DNA of 64,000 nt. It comes from Bacteroidota bacterium (GTDB lineage: Bacteria; Bacteroidota; Ignavibacteria; Ignavibacteriales; Melioribacteraceae). A model generated the notes under the pieces. It was given only the letters and a program-made list of their open reading frames with translations. It was not told the DNA's origin and did no database searches. A program made the translations under genes and the position numbers. Of this stretch, positions 17,712 through 26,908 are shown piece by piece. The DNA lies in NCBI GenBank assembly GCA_021820065.1, contig JAKAEE010000006.1, positions 16,142 through 80,141 of the forward strand. The letters run 5' to 3'. Position 1 is the stretch's first letter; each line of letters starts with the position of its first letter.

Positions 17712-18611
17712 ATGATTTCAACATCAACCCAAACAATATCAAAATTTGACGCATGGATCCTCGCCAGCCGGCCAAGGACATTAGCCGCGGCTATTGTTCC
17801 GGTTATAGTCGGCAGTTCAATTGCCGTCCGCGACGGATTGTTTCAACCGCTTGCTGCGTTCATTGCATTACTGTGTTCAATCTTGATTCAAGTCGGAACA
17901 AACTATGTTAATGATCTTTTCGATTTTCTTCACGGGACAGACAAAGAAGATAGAACCGGTCCGCAAAGAGCCGTTGCTTCCGGAATTATTTCCGTTACTG
18001 AAATGAAAATTGGAATTTACATTTCGTTCGGAATGAGTTTTGTTCTTGGGATGTATCTTGTTTCCATCGGCGGCTGGTTTATTTTGTTCCTCGGCGTGAT
18101 ATCGATTCTCGCCGGGGTTGCTTACACAGCCGGTCCGTTTCCGCTTGCATATAACGGTCTCGGCGACATAGCCGTTTTTATTTTCTTCGGATTTGTCGGT
18201 ACGGTTGGAACATATTACGTGCAGACATTAACGATAACATCAATGGCATTCTGGTCTTCGGTTCCTGTCGGCGCGTTGATCACAAATATTTTGGTTGTTA
18301 ACAATTACCGCGACCGCGAAGAAGACCGTTCCAACGGCAAGAATACTTTGGCTGTAATCTTCGGAGAAAAATTTACGCGGCTTCAGTATCTAACCTTCAT
18401 GATTGTTTCCTACGCAATACTTTTCGTGGTTTATTTTACCTACAAAAAAAGTTTATGGATTTTTCTGCCGCTGCTGTCTCTCCCGATTTCGATAAAGCTG
18501 ATAAGGATGATCTATTCTTTGCGCGGAAAAGAACTGAATAAAACTTTGGAACTTACCGCCAAGTTGTCTGCTATTTACGGTTTGCTTTTTGCAGCCGGAA
18601 TCCTTTTATGA
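17712..18611 (+). CDS. menA: 1,4-dihydroxy-2-naphthoate polyprenyltransferase MenA
   Basis: Integral-membrane UbiA-family enzyme that attaches the polyprenyl tail to DHNA, giving demethylmenaquinone. The two aspartate-rich Mg2+-diphosphate motifs are NYVNDLFDFLHGTD (near residue 70) and NNYRDREEDRSNGK (near residue 195), set among about eight or nine hydrophobic helices. ASRPRTLAAAIVPVIVG at the N terminus is a MenA hallmark. 299 residues; the start lies 2 nt after hepT, and the end overlaps menC by 4 nt. Confidence 0.95.
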   Translation: MISTSTQTISKFDAWILASRPRTLAAAIVPVIVGSSIAVRDGLFQPLAAFIALLCSILIQVGTNYVNDLFDFLHGTDKEDRTGPQRAVASGIISVTEMKIGIYISFGMSFVLGMYLVSIGGWFILFLGVISILAGVAYTAGPFPLAYNGLGDIAVFIFFGFVGTVGTYYVQTLTITSMAFWSSVPVGALITNILVVNNYRDREEDRSNGKNTLAVIFGEKFTRLQYLTFMIVSYAILFVVYFTYKKSLWIFLPLLSLPISIKLIRMIYSLRGKELNKTLELTAKLSAIYGLLFAAGILL

Positions 18612-19678
18612 TCTTGAAGGAAATTAAATACTCACCTTTCTCCTACAAATTAAAAAATCCATTTCAGACTTCATCCGGAATAATATCGGAAAGAAAAGGT
18701 TTTTTTGTTTCAGTGCACGATGAACTTGGCAATGATTCAATTGGTGAATGTTCTCCTCTGCCCAGGTTTAGTTATGAATCTTACATTGAAGTTGAAAAAT
18801 TTCTTTCGAACGAATTAAAACAATTGCTTGTGAACGAAATCGAAAGCGATCCCGGCAAAATAAAACAAACTGTGGCGCAGTTTACAAAACTTCAATCGGT
18901 GCGATTCGCGCTTGAACAAGCCATGCTCGGATTGGTAATGCGGCGGGATAAAAATTTTTCCAAAAATAATTTCTACGCCAGCAAGAAAACTATCTCGGTT
19001 AACGCCGTAATTGGATTTGATGAACCGGAAAATATTTTAGCCAAGATCGAAGAAAAATATAATGCCGGTTATCGAACTTTCAAAATTAAAGTCGGTAGAG
19101 AAAATTTTTCTGATGATTATGAGTTAGTAAGACTCGTTCGAGAAAAATTCTCAAACAGAATTACAATACGCTTGGATGCTAATGGCAAGTGGGACATTGA
19201 TAGTGCCGTTGATAATCTGGCAAAGCTTTCACAGTTTGAGATTGAGTACATCGAAGAGCCGTGCAAAAATTTAAGCTGCTTGATGAAATTAGCCGAGCAT
19301 TCAAAAATTCCTATTGCTGTGGATGAATCGCTTAAAACTTACGAGAACGTTGAAGAAGTTTTGAAAACAACCTCCATAAAATTTCTTGTCGTCAAACCGA
19401 TGATACTTGGAGGAATTATCAATGCCGTTCAATTGATCAAGGAGGCGGAAGCGTTATGCAAAAGAATAATCATTTCATCCGCTTTCGAGACTCCTATCGG
19501 CAAAAGCGCGTTGGTGTTTCTTGCCTCACTAGTTTCTCACAATCACGCTCATGGACTCGACACTGCCAGCATGTTTTTTAATCTGCCGATTACCGATCCG
19601 TACCCGGTTCAAAATTCACACATTATTTTTGATCCGGAAAATTTTTCACCGCATTTTGACGCCGGACACCTATCATGA
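18608..19678 (+). CDS. menC: o-succinylbenzoate synthase MenC
   Basis: Enolase-superfamily dehydratase converting SHCHC to o-succinylbenzoate. Catalytic pieces are TFKIKVG (the KxK base), the metal ligands RLDANGKW, EEPC and VDES, and VVKPMILGG with the second lysine. The N-terminal capping domain begins FSYKLKNPFQTSSG. 356 residues, normal length. ATGA overlaps with menA upstream and menE downstream. Confidence 0.94.
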   Translation: MILKEIKYSPFSYKLKNPFQTSSGIISERKGFFVSVHDELGNDSIGECSPLPRFSYESYIEVEKFLSNELKQLLVNEIESDPGKIKQTVAQFTKLQSVRFALEQAMLGLVMRRDKNFSKNNFYASKKTISVNAVIGFDEPENILAKIEEKYNAGYRTFKIKVGRENFSDDYELVRLVREKFSNRITIRLDANGKWDIDSAVDNLAKLSQFEIEYIEEPCKNLSCLMKLAEHSKIPIAVDESLKTYENVEEVLKTTSIKFLVVKPMILGGIINAVQLIKEAEALCKRIIISSAFETPIGKSALVFLASLVSHNHAHGLDTASMFFNLPITDPYPVQNSHIIFDPENFSPHFDAGHLS

Positions 19679-21141
19679 ACCCCGGCAACAAACATTGGTT
19701 AATAGAACAATCCGCTAGAAATCCGGATCGCACTGCGTTCCTTTCATCAAACAAGAAAGTAACTTACTTGGAACTGTTGCAGCAGTCGTTAACAACCTCA
19801 GAAAATTTAAATCGCCTTGGAGTTCAAACAGGCAGCCATGTTGGAATACTTGCATTGCACGACTACAATTTTTTTGTTTTGATTAATGCAATCTGGTTTA
19901 TCGGCGCAGTGCCGGTACCGCTTAACAACCGACTGACTGCGCATGAGATTCAAGAAGAGATTCGTCATGCAAAAATTAGTGCTTTAATTACCGACAATGC
20001 ATTCGCGCAAAAATTACCATCGATAGAATTTAAGAATACAATATTAACTGAACACGTTTTGTCGGATAAAGACAATGCAACCCAAACTACGTTCAACCCA
20101 ACTAAATTCAATCCCGAGAACATCGCGCTTATAATGTTTACCTCCGGTTCAAGCGGAAAACAGAAAGCAGTTGTGCACACTTTCAAAAGTCTTTTCAGCA
20201 GCGTTACCGCGTTGAATGATTTTGCGAAACTATCGCACGACAATGTTTGGCTGGCTTCGTTATCATTCTATCACATCGGCGGATTTATGATTCCGGTTCG
20301 TGCTTTGTTAACTGGCGCAACAGTTGCTTTTCCAAATTCGGTCAGCGCTGATGATACCGTTGCCGCACTTGAAGAATTCCAGCCGTCACATATTTCGCTT
20401 GTACCAACATCCTTGCAAAGAATGATTGATCAGAATGTTCGTCCAAATAAAAATTTAAAATACCTATTTCTCGGCGGCGGACCATCGGAAAAACAGTTGT
20501 CCTTGCAAGCAATAGAAAATGGCTGGCCGGTTGTAAAAGTTTACGGCTCCACCGAAACATGTTCGATGGTAACAGCAATGAAAACTGATGACATCAACAG
20601 CAAACCAAAATCTTCCGGGAAACCTTTGCTGAACTGCAAAATCAAAATTGTTGACGAAAAGCAAAACAGTGTTCCATCTGGTGAAGCCGGCGAAATAATT
20701 ATTCAAGCGGGCAGCGTTATGAAAGAATACTTTGGCGACGAAACGGAGACACGGAAAGCGCTTCACAACGGCTGGTACCGCACCGGCGATTACGGCTTGA
20801 TTGATAACGAGGGTTTTCTTTTTATCGAATCGCGCCGGGACGATTTGATCATAACAGGCGGCGAAAACGTTGTTGCCAAAGAAGTACAGGAAATTATTCT
20901 TCAGAATAAAAAGGTTTCCGATGCATTCGTTTTCGGAATCGACGATTCGACGTGGGGACAAATGGTATGCGCCGCGGTTGTGTCTGAAAATCTTTCGGAA
21001 GATGAGTTAAAAACTTTCTTAAAGCTGAAAATGGCGGGCTACAAAATTCCGAAACGATTTTATTTTGTTGATAGCATCCCCAAAAACGAGATGAGCAAAG
21101 TAGATAGAAAAAAATTATTCGAACAAATTAACTCGCGCTAG
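19675..21141 (+). CDS. menE: o-succinylbenzoate-CoA ligase MenE
   Basis: Acyl-adenylating enzyme that activates o-succinylbenzoate to its CoA thioester. ANL-superfamily motifs: MFTSGSSGKQKAVVHTF (ATP P-loop, A3), YGSTETC (A5), GWYRTGDYG (A7), RRDDLIITGGENV (A8) and a C-terminal catalytic lysine in NEMSKVDRKKL. 488 residues. It overlaps menC by 4 nt. Its last 14 nt overlap the convergent thioesterase gene. Confidence 0.94.
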   Translation: MNPGNKHWLIEQSARNPDRTAFLSSNKKVTYLELLQQSLTTSENLNRLGVQTGSHVGILALHDYNFFVLINAIWFIGAVPVPLNNRLTAHEIQEEIRHAKISALITDNAFAQKLPSIEFKNTILTEHVLSDKDNATQTTFNPTKFNPENIALIMFTSGSSGKQKAVVHTFKSLFSSVTALNDFAKLSHDNVWLASLSFYHIGGFMIPVRALLTGATVAFPNSVSADDTVAALEEFQPSHISLVPTSLQRMIDQNVRPNKNLKYLFLGGGPSEKQLSLQAIENGWPVVKVYGSTETCSMVTAMKTDDINSKPKSSGKPLLNCKIKIVDEKQNSVPSGEAGEIIIQAGSVMKEYFGDETETRKALHNGWYRTGDYGLIDNEGFLFIESRRDDLIITGGENVVAKEVQEIILQNKKVSDAFVFGIDDSTWGQMVCAAVVSENLSEDELKTFLKLKMAGYKIPKRFYFVDSIPKNEMSKVDRKKLFEQINSR

Positions 21142-21529
21142 CTCTTAGCTTGTCATAAAAATCTTTTGGTAATTCTATTTTCTGAAATTTTTCCTTCAGC
21201 ACACAAACGTGAACCGTCTTTGCCAAAGCGGTAAACTGTCCTCCGTCTTTATAAAACTTATAACTCAGTTCAAAAGAAGAATTTTTCAACAGACTAACAT
21301 TTACTTCTATTGTTAATTCATCGCCGACGCGTATCGGTTTAACGTAATCGGCTTCCGCGTGCATGATGGGGAGGATGTAATCGCGGTCAAAGAAAAAATT
21401 CCGTTCGGTTGAAAGACTGCGCATAAAATCCTCGTACGCGGCATGAACGTACTTGAACAAGCTCGCGTAAAAAATTATTCCTGCCGGATCGGCATCATAG
21501 AAATAAACTTTAACCTTGGCGGTGAACAT
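21128..21529 (-). CDS. Hotdog-fold acyl-CoA thioesterase, possible DHNA-CoA thioesterase
   Basis: A 133-residue 4-hydroxybenzoyl-CoA-type hotdog protein. The YFYDADPAGIIFYASLFKYVHAAYEDF segment carries the catalytic Asp (D14, second Asp of DAD). Its position beside menE and the absence of any other DHNA-CoA hydrolase in the men operon make it a good candidate for the missing DHNA-CoA hydrolysis step, although it is transcribed convergently, and YbgC-type enzymes with other substrates look alike. Its role in menaquinone synthesis is an inference. Confidence 0.8.
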   Translation of the reverse strand: MFTAKVKVYFYDADPAGIIFYASLFKYVHAAYEDFMRSLSTERNFFFDRDYILPIMHAEADYVKPIRVGDELTIEVNVSLLKNSSFELSYKFYKDGGQFTALAKTVHVCVLKEKFQKIELPKDFYDKLRASAS

Positions 21530-21551
21530 GACTGCTCTCCTTTTCTTACGA

Positions 21552-21559
21552 CAAATTTA
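21552..21559 (-). promoter_or_regulatory. Candidate -7 promoter element for thioesterase gene
   Basis: Minus-strand TAAATTTG, a perfect fit to TAnnTTTG, 23 nt before the thioesterase start codon. No convincing upstream TTTG box. Confidence 0.35.
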
Positions 21560-21626
21560 ACAACTCTTCTCCATTTCGCATTAACTTTTTTGTGATTAAC
21601 TTCGCAAAAAATTATTTAGGAAATTC

Positions 21627-22919
21627 GTGTTTCCCCCAAGCACAAAATCGCTTTTTCTAATTGCATTCTTCATCACCGCCGGTTTAATCTACTCCCAGGC
21701 AGAACTCAAAAAAGAATTCTACCCTAACGGTAAATTAAAATCCGAAGGGACTTATCTCAACGGGGTTCACAACGGCGTTTACAGAGAATATTATGAAAGC
21801 GGCAAACTTTGGAAAGAATGGAATTTCCAGAACGGCAAAGAAGAAGGGCTCTCAACCTGGTACTTCGAGAACGGCAAAATAAGTATGGTGTGGAATTATC
21901 GACACGGCAAGCTCGAAGGAACTTCCAAATGGTATTACGAAACGGGACAGCTTTGGGCTGAACCAAACTATGTTGACAATATTCAAGAGGGCGAAAGTAA
22001 AACATATTATAAGAGCGGCAAACTTGAAGCAATCTGGAAATACCTGAACGGCAAACTCAACGGCATATCAACGATATTTTTTGAAAACGGGAAAGTTGAG
22101 GTCGAAAGAAATTATGTGAATGATAAGCTCGAAGGCATCAGCAAAGTGTATTACGATTACGGCGGCGTTGCGCTTGAAGCCAATTATAAACATGATCAGC
22201 TCGACGGCACGTCATATCTCTATTATCCGGATGGGACCATCAAGGTAATCGATACATATTCAAACGGGCAGATCATCAAGCGTGAAAGATTTGATTACAG
22301 CAGCAAAGTTGCAAAGCTGGAGGAAAATTTTGATGAGTATTACGACGACGGCACAATGAAGTCCCGGTTGAATTTCAAAGACGGCAAGAAAGACGGAATG
22401 ATAAAGGAATATTACAACAGCGGCTTTCTGAAAGCGCAATTAAATTACAAGCAAGATCGACTTGAAGGACGAAGCATTTATTATCATGACGGGGGAACAG
22501 TTGCCGAAATTGCGAACTATGCTGCCGGCATGAAAAACGGTTTATCTACAAAATATAACCGCGACGGAATTAAAATTGCCGAAGAACTTTATACCAATGA
22601 TCTACGTGACGGTTCAGGCAAAACGTTTTATCTTGCCGGGGAACCGGAATCAGAAAGAAAATATCGGAATGACAAATTGGACGGCACTGTAAAAATATTT
22701 CGCAAGAACGGTTCATTGGCTGCGGAAGAAAACTACAGCCACGGATTGAAAGACGGCATTTCAAAATATTATTACTCAAACGGAAAGATTTCCGATTTCT
22801 TCGTTTACAAAAACAATTTACTTAACGGAAAATGTTCTTCATACGATTCAGCCGGCGCGGTTACAAAAGATGTTGAATATTCAAACGGTGAATTGGTCCC
22901 CGACGATTCGACAAAATAA
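21627..22919 (+). CDS. Exported MORN-repeat protein
   Basis: A 430-residue protein with a signal peptide (LFLIAFFITAGLIYSQ, cleavage predicted before AELKK), followed by about 16 tandem ~23-residue MORN-type repeats of the form Y-x-N-G-K-x-x-x-x-x-x-Y-x-x-G-x-x-x-G. The same variant occurs in YwqK-family proteins. Tandem beta-hairpins suggest a rod-like binding surface in the periplasm or outer membrane; no catalytic residues are recognised. The GTG start at 21627 is preceded by AGGA. It converges with the next gene, leaving a 5-nt gap. Confidence 0.85.
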   Translation: MFPPSTKSLFLIAFFITAGLIYSQAELKKEFYPNGKLKSEGTYLNGVHNGVYREYYESGKLWKEWNFQNGKEEGLSTWYFENGKISMVWNYRHGKLEGTSKWYYETGQLWAEPNYVDNIQEGESKTYYKSGKLEAIWKYLNGKLNGISTIFFENGKVEVERNYVNDKLEGISKVYYDYGGVALEANYKHDQLDGTSYLYYPDGTIKVIDTYSNGQIIKRERFDYSSKVAKLEENFDEYYDDGTMKSRLNFKDGKKDGMIKEYYNSGFLKAQLNYKQDRLEGRSIYYHDGGTVAEIANYAAGMKNGLSTKYNRDGIKIAEELYTNDLRDGSGKTFYLAGEPESERKYRNDKLDGTVKIFRKNGSLAAEENYSHGLKDGISKYYYSNGKISDFFVYKNNLLNGKCSSYDSAGAVTKDVEYSNGELVPDDSTK

Positions 22920-22924
22920 TCCCG

Positions 22925-23983
22925 TCAATAAATTCTTCTAATCACAAACTGATCCATGAACTCACTTCCGAATGCAAGCGATGGAGTGTAAAATCCGGGT
23001 TCAACAGAGTTGTTTAGAATTCTTATCGTACATTCGGCAGCGCCCACAGCAGTTAGATTGTATCCCTCCATGACTTGATAAACTTCTTCTATCATTTCCC
23101 CTTTCGCATTTTCCACTCTTCCCCAGACATAAGTTTTAGCCGAATCTCTTTCTTTCTTCGACGGTCCGGTCAAATTTTTTTGAATGTAAGATGCAGTAAA
23201 ATTCTTTACAAATTTTATACGGAATATTTTCAAAAAGAGTGTCAGCAATTTTCTAAGCTTAACGACACGCTCCGGCATGGCAATATAAACCTCGCCGTTC
23301 GGAATTCCGGTCGAACGAAACGACGAATAAACATCTCCCCACGGAATCGATAAACCGCTGAATGAAAAATTTTTCAGCTTTACATTAATTGCGTACTCGC
23401 CGATTGGCGACTCGATAAGTTTCCCATCTCTTCGGATCCTCCCCATTCCCTTCAAGAATTCCAAAGTGGTAAGCCACGTTCCGCGAGAAATCTTGCCACG
23501 TTTATTAATCAAACCAAGTTTCAAATTTGCCGCATCGGGCATCTTTTCGCTCAAGCGCTTCGCAAGACAATCTGTTGGAATAATATCGAATCCAACACTC
23601 GGCATAATCACAATTCCGTTTTTCTTGGCTCTCTTGCTCATGGAAAACGCGAGATGCATTACCGGAATTTCTCCGGTAATGTCGAGATAATTTGTTTTCG
23701 TTCGCAAACATGCTTCAATTAATTCTTTCGCAGTCATTCTAAACGGACCCGCGCAATTCAGCAAAGTGTGGATGTCATTAAGAGCTTTGTCTATTCGAGT
23801 ATCGTCGGTCAAATCGAAGACGCGGTATTCGCAGTCGAATTTGTCGGCTATTTTTTTCGTTCCGGATTCATTTCTACCGGCAAGAATCGGTTTCACGTTC
23901 CGGGAAATCAATTCTTCCAAGATCAACTGCGCCGAGTACCCGGTCGCGCCGTAGATCATAAGTTTGGATGGTGCCGCGTTCAT
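22925..23983 (-). CDS. Saccharopine dehydrogenase-like NAD(P)-binding protein
   Basis: A 352-residue oxidoreductase-like protein. An N-terminal Rossmann motif (LMIYGATGYSAQLILEEL) and NCAGPFRMTAKELIEACLRTKTNYLDITGE match the saccharopine dehydrogenase / trans-acting enoyl reductase family, whose members include lipid-modifying enzymes. No substrate can be assigned from the sequence. It is a single-gene unit converging on the MORN-repeat gene. Confidence 0.8.
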   Translation of the reverse strand: MNAAPSKLMIYGATGYSAQLILEELISRNVKPILAGRNESGTKKIADKFDCEYRVFDLTDDTRIDKALNDIHTLLNCAGPFRMTAKELIEACLRTKTNYLDITGEIPVMHLAFSMSKRAKKNGIVIMPSVGFDIIPTDCLAKRLSEKMPDAANLKLGLINKRGKISRGTWLTTLEFLKGMGRIRRDGKLIESPIGEYAINVKLKNFSFSGLSIPWGDVYSSFRSTGIPNGEVYIAMPERVVKLRKLLTLFLKIFRIKFVKNFTASYIQKNLTGPSKKERDSAKTYVWGRVENAKGEMIEEVYQVMEGYNLTAVGAAECTIRILNNSVEPGFYTPSLAFGSEFMDQFVIRRIY

Positions 23984-24230
23984 ATATATTCTTTTCTTTC
24001 TTAATTGTGCGCTTGATAATAGCTAATAACCCAAATTCTGTCAATCACAACGTGAACTTTCTAACCTTTTTTACTGTATAATTAATTAAATTAATGGCGA
24101 AATAACTTTCATCTTGAGAAAGGATTCCGTCATACCTCATTCTTAACAATTATTTAATCTACGTTCGGCATATAAATAAGTTTGCAATTTCTATTTTAGC
24201 ATTTGTTTTTAGATTAAAATATTTAAGGGC

Positions 24231-25256
24231 ATGAGTAAGAAGAAAATACTTTTTATTTGCGGATCGATTAATCAAACCTCGATGATGCACCAAATTTCTT
24301 CCGGTCTGGATGACTACGAGTGTTACTTCACACCATACTATGCCGACGGGCTGATCAACTTCGTTGCCAACAAAGGATTTCTCGGCCATACAATCTTGGG
24401 CGGCAAGTTCCGAAAAAACACAGAACGCTATTTAGCCGGCAATAATTTGAAGATTGACTATCGCGGCGTTAACAATGACTACGATTTAATCTACACATGT
24501 TCAGATCTTATCATTCCGAAAAACATCCGGAGCAAAAAAGTAATTCTCGTTCAGGAAGGAATGACCGATCCCGAAACGGTAATGTTTCATTTAGTGAAAT
24601 ATCTGAAACTGCCGCGCTGGCTTGCAAGCACTTCTCCAACCGGAATTTCGAATCAATACAGTTTATTCTGCGTCGCGTCGAACGGTTACAAAGATTTGTT
24701 TATACGCAAGGGCGCGAAAGAAGAAAAAATTGTTGTTACCGGAATACCAAACTTCGACAACGCGAAACAATATTTGAAGAACGATTTCCCTCACAAGAAT
24801 TATGTTTTTGTTGCCACTTCCGATGCAAGGGAAACGTTAAAGTATGATAACCGGAAAAAGTTTATAAAAGAGTGCGTTGAAATTGCCGGCGGCAGACAAA
24901 TCATTTTCAAATTGCATCCGAACGAAAAGACAGTACGTGCTAAAGCAGAAATAAACCGGTATGCGCCTAGCGCGCTAGTTTACCAGCACGGAAACACCAA
25001 TCACATGATTGCCAACTGCGACGTGCTTATTACCAAATATTCTTCCGTTGTTTACGTCGGACTTGCTCTGGGCAAAGAAGTTCATTCGGCATTCAATATT
25101 GAAGAGCTGAAGCGTTTAATGCCGATTCAGAATAATGGAACTTCGGCGGAAAGAATTGCACGCATCGGAAAACATTTGCTTGAAATGCCGAATACAACTC
25201 TTGATGAAATTCGTCACATGTACGATCTAGAATCAGTTTTATCCGGGCAAGAATGA
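24231..25256 (+). CDS. GT-B fold transferase, CDP-glycerol glycerophosphotransferase-like
   Basis: First gene of the sugar cluster, 341 residues. The C-terminal half has the nucleotide-binding features of GT-B enzymes of the TagB/TagF and UDP-GlcNAc-2-epimerase-like group: VVTGIPNFDN, IFKLHPNE and CDVLITKYSSVVYVGLALGKEV. The N-terminal half begins ILFICGSINQTSMMHQISS. It is probably the enzyme that transfers the product of this cluster, or a phosphopolyol, to an acceptor. It overlaps the cytidylyltransferase gene by 4 nt. A 247-nt gap upstream contains no recognised gene or strong promoter. Confidence 0.65.
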   Translation: MSKKKILFICGSINQTSMMHQISSGLDDYECYFTPYYADGLINFVANKGFLGHTILGGKFRKNTERYLAGNNLKIDYRGVNNDYDLIYTCSDLIIPKNIRSKKVILVQEGMTDPETVMFHLVKYLKLPRWLASTSPTGISNQYSLFCVASNGYKDLFIRKGAKEEKIVVTGIPNFDNAKQYLKNDFPHKNYVFVATSDARETLKYDNRKKFIKECVEIAGGRQIIFKLHPNEKTVRAKAEINRYAPSALVYQHGNTNHMIANCDVLITKYSSVVYVGLALGKEVHSAFNIEELKRLMPIQNNGTSAERIARIGKHLLEMPNTTLDEIRHMYDLESVLSGQE

Positions 25257-26053
25257 AAATCGTGACCGTCATACAAGCGCGAATGTCATCAACCCGTCTG
25301 CCGGGAAAAGTTATGCTGCCGGTTCTTAGTAAACCGCTTTTGGTTAGAATGCTCGAGCGCGTGCAAGCTGCAAAGCTGATCGGTGACTTAGTAGTCGCAA
25401 CGTCAACAAATACCGATGACGATGAAATTGAAAAATTGTGCGAACAAAATAACATAACATGTTTCCGCGGACACTTGACCGATCTGCTCGACAGACATTA
25501 TCAAGTGGCAATTAAATTTGGCACCGATGCGGTTGTAAAAATTCCTTCCGACTGTCCCCTCATTGATCCGCGTGTAATAGATAAAGTCATTCAGCATTTC
25601 ATAAATCACGAAGAATATGATTTTGTCAGCAATCTTCATCCGGCAACGTATCCCGATGGTAACGATGTAGAAATTATGTCGTTCGCTTCGCTTGAATGCG
25701 CGTGGAAAGACGCAACAAAAGATTACGAGCGCGAACACACAACTCCTTTCATCTGGGAACATCAGGATGTTTTTAAGGTTGGAAATGTTGTTTGGGAGAG
25801 CGGTTTAGATTATTCAACTTCACACCGATGGACAATTGATTATCCCGAAGATTACGAATTCATAAGAAAAGTTTTTGATGAACTTTATCCCTCAAATCCG
25901 GTATTTGGTCTTAACGATATTTTGGATTTGCTGAAGCGCAAACCGGAAATTGCGGAAATCAACAGTCAGCATCTCGGCAAGTACTGGTACGAAAATCATC
26001 TTGACGAACTAACTCATATTGACGAATACAAAAAGAAGCTGAAGGACAAATGA
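25253..26053 (+). CDS. SpsF-like cytidylyltransferase
   Basis: A 266-residue nucleotidyltransferase of the COG1861/SpsF group related to acylneuraminate and Kdo cytidylyltransferases. The CTP-binding N terminus TVIQARMSSTRLPGKVMLPV is diagnostic; IPSDCPLIDP supplies the metal-binding aspartate, and HRWTIDYPEDYEF is conserved in SpsF proteins. In this cluster it probably forms the CMP-activated sugar made by NeuB. ATGA overlaps on both sides. Confidence 0.85.
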   Translation: MKIVTVIQARMSSTRLPGKVMLPVLSKPLLVRMLERVQAAKLIGDLVVATSTNTDDDEIEKLCEQNNITCFRGHLTDLLDRHYQVAIKFGTDAVVKIPSDCPLIDPRVIDKVIQHFINHEEYDFVSNLHPATYPDGNDVEIMSFASLECAWKDATKDYEREHTTPFIWEHQDVFKVGNVVWESGLDYSTSHRWTIDYPEDYEFIRKVFDELYPSNPVFGLNDILDLLKRKPEIAEINSQHLGKYWYENHLDELTHIDEYKKKLKDK

Positions 26054-26907
26054 CAAAAGAGAAATTACGCGAATTGCAGAAGACTGCGCTCAATGTTCGC
26101 GAACACATTATCCGCATGTCGGGTAACGGCGGATGTTTTATCGGCGCATCGCTTTCATGCGCTGATCTAATTGTTTACCTCTACAAAGAATTCTTGAACG
26201 TCTCGCTGCAAAATCTTAACGATCCTAACCGCGATTATTTTTTCTTGTCGAAGGGACACGATGTGCCGGCTCTCTATGGTACTTACGTTGAACTCGGCTG
26301 GCTGGAAAAAGACCGTTTGAAAAATCATTTAAAGACGAACGATTTTATTTATTGGCATCCGAACAGAAATATTCCGGGGATAGAATTTCATTCCGGATCG
26401 CTCGGTCATAACCTTTCCGTGGCGTGCGGCGTTGCACTCGATTGCAAACTGCGGAATCAAAAGAACAAAGTAGTTGTTGTCGTTGGCGATGGCGAGTTAA
26501 ACGAAGGTTCGATGTGGGAAGCTCTGCTTGTTGCCGCCGCTTATAAACTGGATAATTTGTTGGTCGTCGTTGATCGCAACCAATTTCAAGCAAATATGCA
26601 GACGGAGGATTTAATACCGCTCAAACCGCTTGATAAAAAGTTTGAAGCGTTCAACTGCAAAGTGGAAAGTGTGGATGGACATAACTTTGAATCGCTCGAC
26701 AAAGTTTTTTCAAAATTTCCGTTCGAGAAAGAAAAAGTTTCCGTGATAATTGCAGAAACAACCCGCGGCAAAGGTTTACCCAGCATCGAAAAACGCGCTG
26801 ACCGATGGTTCGTAAATTTTAAAGATGAAGAAATTGAACAGCTGTTAAAAGAACTTCACGGCGAAGCCAAGGCACATTTAACTTCCGAAACAATTGTGGC
26901 GAGATGA
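26050..26907 (+). CDS. Transketolase, N-terminal (ThDP pyrophosphate-binding) subunit
   Basis: 285 residues corresponding to the first third of a transketolase. SKGHDVPALYG, HSGSLGHNLSVACG and the ThDP/Mg2+ motif VGDGELNEGSMWEALLVAA followed by DRNQ are clear. The catalytic site forms with the separate C-terminal subunit encoded next. Split transketolases of this kind (COG3959/COG3958) often sit in secondary-sugar clusters and not in central metabolism. It overlaps the cytidylyltransferase gene by 4 nt. Confidence 0.92.
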   Translation: MTKEKLRELQKTALNVREHIIRMSGNGGCFIGASLSCADLIVYLYKEFLNVSLQNLNDPNRDYFFLSKGHDVPALYGTYVELGWLEKDRLKNHLKTNDFIYWHPNRNIPGIEFHSGSLGHNLSVACGVALDCKLRNQKNKVVVVVGDGELNEGSMWEALLVAAAYKLDNLLVVVDRNQFQANMQTEDLIPLKPLDKKFEAFNCKVESVDGHNFESLDKVFSKFPFEKEKVSVIIAETTRGKGLPSIEKRADRWFVNFKDEEIEQLLKELHGEAKAHLTSETIVAR

Positions 26908-26908
26908 C

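Noticed and set aside
23075..24004. Several plus-strand open frames of 60-92 codons opposite the saccharopine dehydrogenase-like gene
   Set aside because: All are antisense shadows without ribosome-binding sites or recognisable motifs.
24001..24230. Possible leader RNA or promoter before the sugar cluster
   Set aside because: AT-rich palindrome TTAATTAAATTAAT only; no riboswitch, terminator hairpin or clear TAnnTTTG box could be supported.
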